NCBI GenBank assembly: GCA_029216955.1
Contig: JANAVB010004000.1
Span: 2,067,025 to 2,131,024, forward strand
Direction: 5' to 3'
Source: Iris pallida
Lineage: Eukaryota; Streptophyta; Magnoliopsida; Asparagales; Iridaceae
DNA length: 64,000 nt
Positions 56,901 to 64,000 of the stretch are shown here, one piece after another; within the stretch, counting starts at the first letter, position 1, and each line of letters opens with the position of its first letter. The notes under the pieces are model-generated. The model saw nothing but the letters and a program-made list of their open reading frames with translations, ran no database searches and had not been told where the DNA came from. The position numbers and the translations under genes are program-made.

Positions 56901-57733
56901 ATGTTCATTTACATTCATATCCTGTGCTTTTCATTTTGGACACGATGTTACACGATATTGTCTTGTACTCTTGATTCATGTTCCTTGTACTTGCTTGTGT
57001 CTGGGAGGGGAAATACTACAGGTGTGTGACCAAACCCAAACAAACTCATGTGAATAGCTCAGGCCTCGCACTGTGCACGCGGGCCCTAAGCCGTACCATT
57101 GTTCATGTGCCCTGTACTACCCAAGCCGGTCACACATTCTGGATGTATTTCAACATATTTCACATGTCAGGTTCCTTGTACATTCATGTTCAGGTTTCAG
57201 TTCATGTACTTCATTTCATGTATTTCCTGTATTTACTTTCAGCACTTCATATTCTTATTTCCTATACTTTATATCTCATGTACCCTGTGCCCATTTCCAT
57301 CTCATGTTGTACTTTTTTATTACCTTATATGTGCTTTGCTCCGCTCCTGACTGGATGTTGCAGGTGTACTTGAGGATATCGTTCCATTTTATGGGCTAGA
57401 GCCCGTGATCTTAGCTGAGCAGGATGGAGGCATGACTTAGCAAGAGGTTACAGGTTTAGGTTCGTTTAGCTTTACTTCTAGATGTTGTTTATTGAGAGTT
57501 CATAGTTGTATTTTATTCCTGTCACCGGAAATGTCTCTGGTACTTTTATATATAAATTGTATTATGACTTGTGGATTATGGTGATCATTCTGGGACGGTT
57601 AGATGTTGTGATGTTTACTTTCATGTTATTCTTGGAGTTTTCTTTAGATGTTTACAGCTTACTACGTTGAGTCTTCTAACGTAGGCTGGACGTGTCCGAC
57701 TCGTATCCGAATATTCGGGAGCGGGTCGTGACA
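53914..57733 (+). repeat. 5' LTR of the non-autonomous element (duplicate copy)
   Basis: Same as 25472-29288 with a net gain of three bases in homopolymer-like places. Confidence 0.9.
54847..55268 (+). mobile_element. Tourist-type MITE (duplicate copy)
   Basis: Same ends and TTA flanks as 26405-26825. It is one A longer in an A run near 55035. Confidence 0.9.
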
Positions 57734-57742
57734 TATTTTTAG

Positions 57743-57760
57743 TGGTGGCCCATGCAGGTC
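57743..57760 (+). other. Primer-binding site of the non-autonomous element (duplicate copy)
   Basis: Identical to 29298-29315, again nine bases after the LTR. Confidence 0.78.
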
Positions 57761-57939
57761 ATGTCCTAATGGCACTTAGGCTATAGAGTGCTATTGGGGA
57801 ACCTGTTAATCTAGGGAAAACTCATCACAACATAGGATTGCGGGAAATAATATGGGTATATTTTACTAGATTGCTTATTACCTTAAGGTTGCTTATTGTC
57901 TTAAGATTTAGGCCATTTTAACAGTTTTCTATTTTTCAG

Positions 57940-58116
57940 ATGGTTCAGACACGCAACACCAGAATTATTGATCCACCTGTACTTGAGGCTTACGAGCTTT
58001 CACCGCCTCCTGTCGTCCCTACTATCACCATTGGTAGTACGCAGTTGATGGAGATGTTCCGGGAGTTCTTTCATGCTCAGAGAGAGCAAGCCGTCTTTTT
58101 TAAGCCAGACTTGTAG
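57940..58116 (+). CDS. Short gag-start ORF (58 aa, duplicate copy)
   Basis: Same reading frame and TAG stop as 29495-29671. Confidence 0.55.
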   Translation: MVQTRNTRIIDPPVLEAYELSPPPVVPTITIGSTQLMEMFREFFHAQREQAVFFKPDL

Positions 58117-58355
58117 ATGCGCTTTCCGAGCCAAGGAAGACTTTTGATTCCCAAACTCTCAGATCTTTGGACTCTTCCGACACCGAGCGCATTTCTTACA
58201 CCGAAAAGCAAATCAAGAACCTGGAGCCGCCTCTTCTGAAGACCATCCAAGTCTCTGAGGACCCGACTCCTCTGAAGATTAGAGCCACCAACCAGGAGAT
58301 CTAGAACGTAGCATGGACGATAGAACGAGACGGAAAGCTGAAGCCCAGGAGAGAC

Positions 58356-58776
58356 ATGAAGACTTATGATGAAGATAACAACTACTCTGGATCCGCAAAG
58401 CGCCACACTCAGACAACGCCCTTTCAGCTGTGTCATCAGATTTCGACTCAAATGATGACCATTTGTGCTTTCTGCCGCCATCTAGGACATCGCTTTGAGG
58501 AGTGCCGCAAGAGGCTCGGACTCTGCTTATTCTGTGGATCTTCTGCCCACCGAATGAAAGATTGCCAGTAGGACGTGGATCGCAATGGCCGAGGAGCATC
58601 AGGATCTCAGCAGCCAGTACTTCAGCCACAGCGGGAGATTCAGACTCAGATCTAGACGACGATTACCAGCAATTTCTGCCACCGCCCAAGACACCACTAC
58701 GACGAGTACCGTAAGAGACTGAGGCTATGCTTGTTCTGCGGATCGCCTGCCCATCAAGTCAAGGATTGCCCGGAGG
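58356..58776 (+). pseudogene. Gag zinc-knuckle region, better-preserved copy
   Basis: Here the first module is complete: CAFCRHLGHRFEEC and CLFCGSSAHRMKDC are in one frame up to TAG at 58569-58571. The extra C near 58547 and another near 58590, compared with 29911-30330, suggest that this contig carries the correct consensus. The second, half-decayed knuckle module follows at about 58695-58772. Confidence 0.78.
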
Positions 58777-59026
58777 TCGCTGATTGCACTGCCCAAGGAC
58801 GAGCACGAGGAGCACCAGGACTACAGCAAGGGGACCTGCCTCTCTAGATTCAGCAAACGCATGGAGCACTGCCGCAAGGACCACCCTACGTCAGGACAGC
58901 TGGAAACGTTGAAGAGATTTCAGTCCCGGAGGGATAGTGAAGACAGATTGAAGACCGAAGGCTTCTCTTGCATGGTTGGAGAAAACCATGGATCGTGATT
59001 CGCAATCCAGTCTTCCCTTAGATTCC

Positions 59027-61370
59027 TCTTGCACCTATATCGCTTCTTAAAGCTTCCTTATTTCCTATTCAAGGATCGTTAGACTTTGTTTTCTATTCTG
59101 AAACCTTGATTGCTATTTGAGATGTATTTCGAGAGATTGTTACCTATTTTAGAATCTTTTTCGTAACACTGCTCTTATTCGAGATTTTATGTTCAATAAC
59201 TTGTTTCATATTCATTATTCCTGATGTTGTTTCCTAATTCAAGATTCTGTCCTATTCAAAATCTTATTCCCTATTCAGACCCTGTTGCTATTTGATATAT
59301 TACTTCGGGATTTCATTCCTACTCAAACTTGTTCCCATTCAAAACCTTGTTTGAATCTTGCTTCTATTAGAGACTTTGTTTGAAGACTTCATCTTCTATT
59401 TTAAGATTTTGACTCGTTCCCTATGAGATCTTGTTTCCTATTCGAAACTCCGGTTTCTATTCAAGCTTTTGTCTTTCCGATTCAAGACTTGTTTTATGTT
59501 CACTATTAGATACCCTATTTTCATATTCACTGTGCATGGCTTTGCCTCCTATTTTGGTTTCTATTTGAGATTGTCTTCCCTAATCAAACTTTGTTGCTAT
59601 TGGAGAAGTTATTCCTATTCATGATTTTATTTCTTATTCGAAACATTGCTTGAGCTTCATCCTATTCAAGACCTTGTTGAGGATTCTTTTGAGGGTTTTG
59701 AAGATTTCGTTCCCTATTTGATATTTGCTTGTTTCCTATTTATGATCCAATACCTTGGTTCCTATTCACTAATTGATACCTGCTTTTCATTCACTTTTCG
59801 AAACCTTACTTCCTCGTCGAGATTTTCTGTTCGAGATTTTGTTTCTTATTCACGACTTTGTTGATATTTGATTTTCTAATTTGACTTTGTATCCTATTGG
59901 AGATTTCGTTTTCCATTCGAGATTTTGCTCGAGATTTCGTTGTTATTCGAGATTTTGTTGAACCTTGTTTCCGATACGAGATTTTGTTCTTATTTTGAGA
60001 CTTTATTTTCTATCCGGTTCCTTGCTTCTATGCCACCTTCGAGACTTGGTTACCTATCCGGATTATGTTCTCTATACGAAATTTTGTTACCATTCCAGAT
60101 TTATTTAAAATTTCGGTTACTATTCGAAACTTCGATCCCTGTTCGAGATTTAAAATCTCCTTGTTTGCCCTTTTTAGTACCCACTACTCATTGTTGGATC
60201 CTTATTGTTTCTTGATACCTAGTGAAACCCTTGTTTTCTAAAAGGCAGAAAACATCACCTTTTATCGTGACTTGGACCATTGGAATTCATTTTGAACTCT
60301 TTGAAATCCTTTTTGTAATTCCTATGGATAAGGTTGAGAGACTATTCGATGACCTACTAGGGCATGGCAGTTGCACGCTGCAGCCATTATCTGGATTACG
60401 GAGACTGAGGGTTCACTGTAGCCAGCAGCGCACTAGCGAGTCATGAACTCTAAGTTGAAGTGATTTCAAACATTCATAGGTTTTCGGGTATTGTTGAGAC
60501 TTTGTCCTAAATCCTTCATATCTTGATCTATTGGGTTGCTTCGTTGTTATAGGTTGGAAAATGGATAAAGTTAATAGAATATTCGGTAACATATCGTTAT
60601 TTGAGTCACGGAGCCGAAAGTTCACTGCAGCCAGATATACACGAGTGGGGCAGGAATTCTAAGTAAAGTGACTTCAAGTATCTATATATTCTCGAATACC
60701 ATGGAGACTTTATCCCCTTTTCATATGATTATTGATTTTTCGAGAATCACAAATCCTTGCACGTTCACCTTGATTTGATACTAATACCTCCTGGATAGTC
60801 ATACGTTTTCTCAATCAACCCTTGCAATTTCTCTTCTTGCATTTTATCGTTGGATCATTTGATTTTCTCAATAAATATACATTGATAGATTTTGATTCTA
60901 TTTCAGTAGATTTTGATCGTACTTATATTTTGATCGTGTTTTATCTAAACTTCGATCTTGATCATGCCTATCTAACCGTGATTTTCGATTGTGCTAAACT
61001 TTCAATTTTGATCGTGCTTAGAAATCGTGCCCTCATGATTTATCCCTCTAAGTCGTAATTGAAATTCATCCCACCTCGTGCCTGTTTGATTTTCGATCAT
61101 TGTTAAAACATGTTATTCCAACTCCTTGTATGTGAATATCGTACCTGGTCTTAACTAAATTTCGTTTCACTTCGTACCCGACAATTTTTTTGATCATTTT
61201 TCAATCATGCCATTTTATCTATTTATTTTGTCATGCTAAAGCATTTCAAATTGTTATGATTTTGTACCTAGTCGTTAAGCGTATTCACACTCGTGCCTAA
61301 CCGATTTTGGATTTCGTGTCATTCATGTATCGTACCGCGCTCTTTGAAATTTTGAGAACGAAATTTTTCT
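59027..61370 (+). repeat. Degenerate arrays and tandem units of the internal region (duplicate copy)
   Basis: Same as 30580-32923: the TTCGAGATTTTGTT-type array, then the two ~200 bp diverged units (about 60325-60720), then GATCGT-rich sequence. No coding capacity is seen. Confidence 0.8.
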
Positions 61371-61382
61371 AAGGGAGGAAAA
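61371..61382 (+). other. Polypurine tract (duplicate copy)
   Basis: AAGGGAGGAAAA lies two bases before the LTR start at 61385. Confidence 0.8.
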
Positions 61383-61384
61383 TT

Positions 61385-64000
61385 TGTAACCCTACTTTTC
61401 AATTTTTTGGAAATTTAAAGTTTTCTCCTAAATTGAGTTGCTTAAATAAAAATTTTCTCATTTAAAAAATTCCCCTATGATATCTTGAGGAGGGATTTGA
61501 ATTAATTAGCTTGAATATTAATTCACTAGTTAGTTATAACTAACCAGTGTGGTTCCCAATTATCCCTAACAACTTTCTAACATAATTTTAGGGTAATTGT
61601 GCAAATAGTTTTGAGCGGGGGGATTTAATGCAAATTTCCATTTTTCTTTCTGACTGCTTATTTATACCGAGTTGTGGAGAGAGAGTCACTCTCTCATTTC
61701 CACAGTCAAAGCTTTTCCCCAATCCTTACTTTCCCTCTTCCCCAAATAATCACCGAGCCCTAACCCTAATTCTCCCCAACGACGGACTCCTTTCCGCGAC
61801 TGAGCCAGCAACGGCGACGAGATTGTCCTCCGGCCATGGCGAGAGCACTCCGATCGGCGAGCGACGCTGCGGTGCTCCGACCACCACTACGACTAAGGAA
61901 GCCTTTCTTCTCCGGTGCTCTTCCTTCCTGACGACTGCACCTCCACGAGCTCTGCGACAGTGGTGGACGATCTCCTCTGTGGACACGGTGACTCCCGCGT
62001 GACCGAGCTCGTCACGACGTCAGGTGAGCGTGGGTGTTTTAGAGTAAGGTGTGCGTTATTTTCTTTCGACTGTGTGGACTCTTGAATTTCACTGACTGGA
62101 GCCATGTGGACCAGGTTGATCGAATTTTTTCCGTGATCAATAGCTCGATTTCGTAGATCGACGAACGATCATCGGTAAGTATCGATCTAGATGTTCTTGA
62201 ATGGTTGATTATTTGGCCGATCTTGACTTCGTTCCCTGATTTATCGACAGTGAACAATTCTTCTTGAATCTAAGTCTGATCAAGAACAATTGGGAGTATC
62301 AGATCTAGGTACTCTTAATTCTGGAACTTTGTAGGAATTTCTGAAGATTTAATTCCTGAGTTCTTTCTTTGGTTCTTGTGTGGAATTTGCTTGTTGATTT
62401 GATGCAGAGGACTTGGGATCAGTTGTGTCGGGGTTCTGAACTCGTGTCTTCCATTCTGAGTAAAATCCTTTAGGTAACCCTTCAATCCTCTGAAATCTGT
62501 ATTGTAGCTTTGCCTCGATTGAATTTGGCATTGGCGTGTCCAAGCACGATTGTGTCAAGGGTGCCAGTTCGTTGTGTTCAGTTTATAGCTGTGTTCGGGT
62601 GTGCGTGACCAAGCCGGATCGTGTCCTCTTTACATGTCCGTGTCTGCAGGAACGGATAAGCTGGGATGGAGTTAGCAGGGATAGGTCTCCTTTATTTTGG
62701 ATTGGTTAAGCTGTGGATTTGTATAATTTTATTGGGTTTGTTAATTTGTAGATTCTGTAGTTCTTTATTTTAATCCCTGATTTGTATAAATTTTCTTTAA
62801 TCGATTTTGATCCATCTCTGGGTTTTATAAATTGTGGGTGATGACTGTGATCGTTTAATGTGTGAAGTAAACTTCTTCTTTTTTTGTGATTTTCCCTCTC
62901 TGAACATTTTGAATTAAAGAGGAATCCATGACTTATGGGTTCATGTGATTGCCTCCAAGAAGCAATTGCCAGCTGAATGAGGGTTTGGTTGAGAATGAGT
63001 TAGGCCCATACAGTATGGGAAATAGGAGGAGTAGCAATAGCTAGATATGTGAAGTGTGGTTTAGTTTGTGTGAAGTTGAAGCATGTTGTGTTGTGAATTA
63101 AACCTCTCTGTTGGCCAGAGAATTAATTCAAAGGAAGGCATTGTTAGAGTTAGACTTTGGGGGCTTTTATATATGCTTTTGTTGTGTGTAGCTGGGTATT
63201 CATTTGGTTGATTCTTTTAGTCTGATTTTTAAGTCAGTTGTAGGTCTATTTTGAATGAGTATAATAATGGGTTGGGTGATTTGAATGTGTAAGTGTGCAA
63301 GTTTCAAATATTGAGAGTGTCTGAACATTTGATGAGTATCTTTTGAACTAGAGGGTCTGTAAAATCTAAATTTGTAGTTGCTAAATTTCTGGTGGGCTAG
63401 ATCCATGCTCTCATAAAGTGCAGGTGTAGGACCACTTTAATAGGGTTGTGTTCTGTGGTGAATTATGAGTTGGGTTGGTATTGTTGAGACATATTCTTAA
63501 GTCATCTATGATCTTGAGTCATTTTCAATAGATGGTGTTGTTAGTTAAGAGTGTGGTTTTGGGCCAAGGGTGGCCTGGGGTTAGATCAATAATCCGGTTT
63601 AAGAGTATATCTTGTTAATTAACTTCCATTGTATTTTAGTACTTTTCCTAATTAAGATGTTGTTTAAAGTGCTTGAAAGTTATACAATTATTTATGATAT
63701 TTTGTTAATATAACTGTTCCTATTTAAAATATAGATTTGTTTATATTTATAGGATAAGCTTATTGTTAGCAAGAGTTTAAACTAAGGAAATATTTAGTTA
63801 ACTTATTTATAGTTTGGCCTAATTGCTAGTTAGCAGTACTTGGCTAATGATTATTAGAGCCTAACCAACTTGTACTAAAATCAGGTGGACTTACAGATAT
63901 ATTTCTCTATTCCCGTTCACCCTGAGCAAGGCAAGTACATTTTATGGTTTATGTTCATTTACATTCATATCCTGTGCTTTTCATCTTTTCATTTTGGACA
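61385..64000 (+). repeat. 3' LTR of the non-autonomous element (duplicate copy), cut by window end
   Basis: It corresponds to 32938-35531. It keeps about 20 bases that the first copy lacks, several of which are also present in the 5' LTR, so the first copy is the less accurate one. Confidence 0.9.

Larger units (their letters stand above)
50614..64000 (+). repeat. Second copy of 22174-35531 (probable assembly duplication)
   Basis: The offset is 28440 at the left end and drifts to 28469 at the right end through small indels. All nested boundaries are reproduced: gag-to-LTR A fusion, LTR A to LINE, GCTGG before the non-autonomous element, and the MITE with its TTA. Differences are mostly one- to three-base length changes. 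Confidence 0.95.

Noticed and set aside
50614..64000. A real recent 13 kb segmental or tandem duplication
   Set aside because: Not excluded, but the 13-N junction, start at a contig edge instead of a recombination point, and indel-dominated differences fit an overlap artefact better.

Overview
The window is a repeat-only stretch of a flowering-plant nuclear genome. Almost every base belongs to retrotransposons nested in one another: Ty3/gypsy elements of the Tekay/Del type, a Ty1/copia element, a plant L1-type LINE, a long non-autonomous LTR element and two MITEs. I see no intact host gene, no tRNA or rRNA gene, and no bacterial-type feature. The only possible trace of a host gene is a short exon-like stretch on the minus strand near 41 kb.

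Layout. 1-6336 is a minus-strand gypsy element (element 1) with an uninterrupted gag-pol frame that leaves the window at base 1. It sits inside the 5' LTR of a second gypsy element (element A, plus strand, 6337-24749), which keeps only a ~400 bp scrap of gag between ~3.5 kb LTRs. The 3' LTR of element A was hit by element 2 (12367-24416). Element 2 is arranged LTR, gag-pol, LTR, partial gag, and its second LTR carries a copia solo LTR (21146-22061). From 24750 the sequence is a decayed LINE: end of ORF1, then ORF2 overlapping it by four bases. ORF2 is split by a 10.85 kb non-autonomous LTR element (25472-36324) flanked by the target duplication gctgg. That element has gag remnants with CCHC knuckles but no protease, RT or integrase, and its 5' LTR carries a Tourist-type MITE. 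The LINE resumes at 36330 and ends near 40050. A gag-less decayed copia element lies at 41718-48824 (target duplication tattt), followed by a hAT-type MITE (49001-49412), an unexplained island, and a T-rich array running to an N gap at 50601-50613.

50614-64000 is a near-identical second copy of 22174-35531, including every nested junction, and differs mainly by small indels. A gap of exactly 13 Ns next to a repeat of upstream sequence is the known mark of two overlapping contigs joined by optical-map scaffolding, so I read this as an assembly duplication and not biology.

How the elements relate. Elements 1, A, 2 and the non-autonomous element share one unusual signature: a primer-binding site matching the 3' end of plant tRNA-Ile, placed nine bases after the LTR, where plant gypsy elements commonly use initiator tRNA-Met. 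Their Gag zinc knuckles also share the same spacing. Element 1 has the only open gag-pol here and is the type of element that could mobilise the others in trans. LTRs of elements 1, A and 2 are modular: a shared R-like core with a conserved hairpin, then family-specific short-motif arrays (GCCGCATG or TGCGCA), then a ~1.4 kb tail present in A and 2 but absent in 1. Inferred order of events: LINE first, element A into it, elements 1 and 2 into the LTRs of A, then the copia solo LTR into element 2; independently, the non-autonomous element into LINE ORF2, then the MITE.
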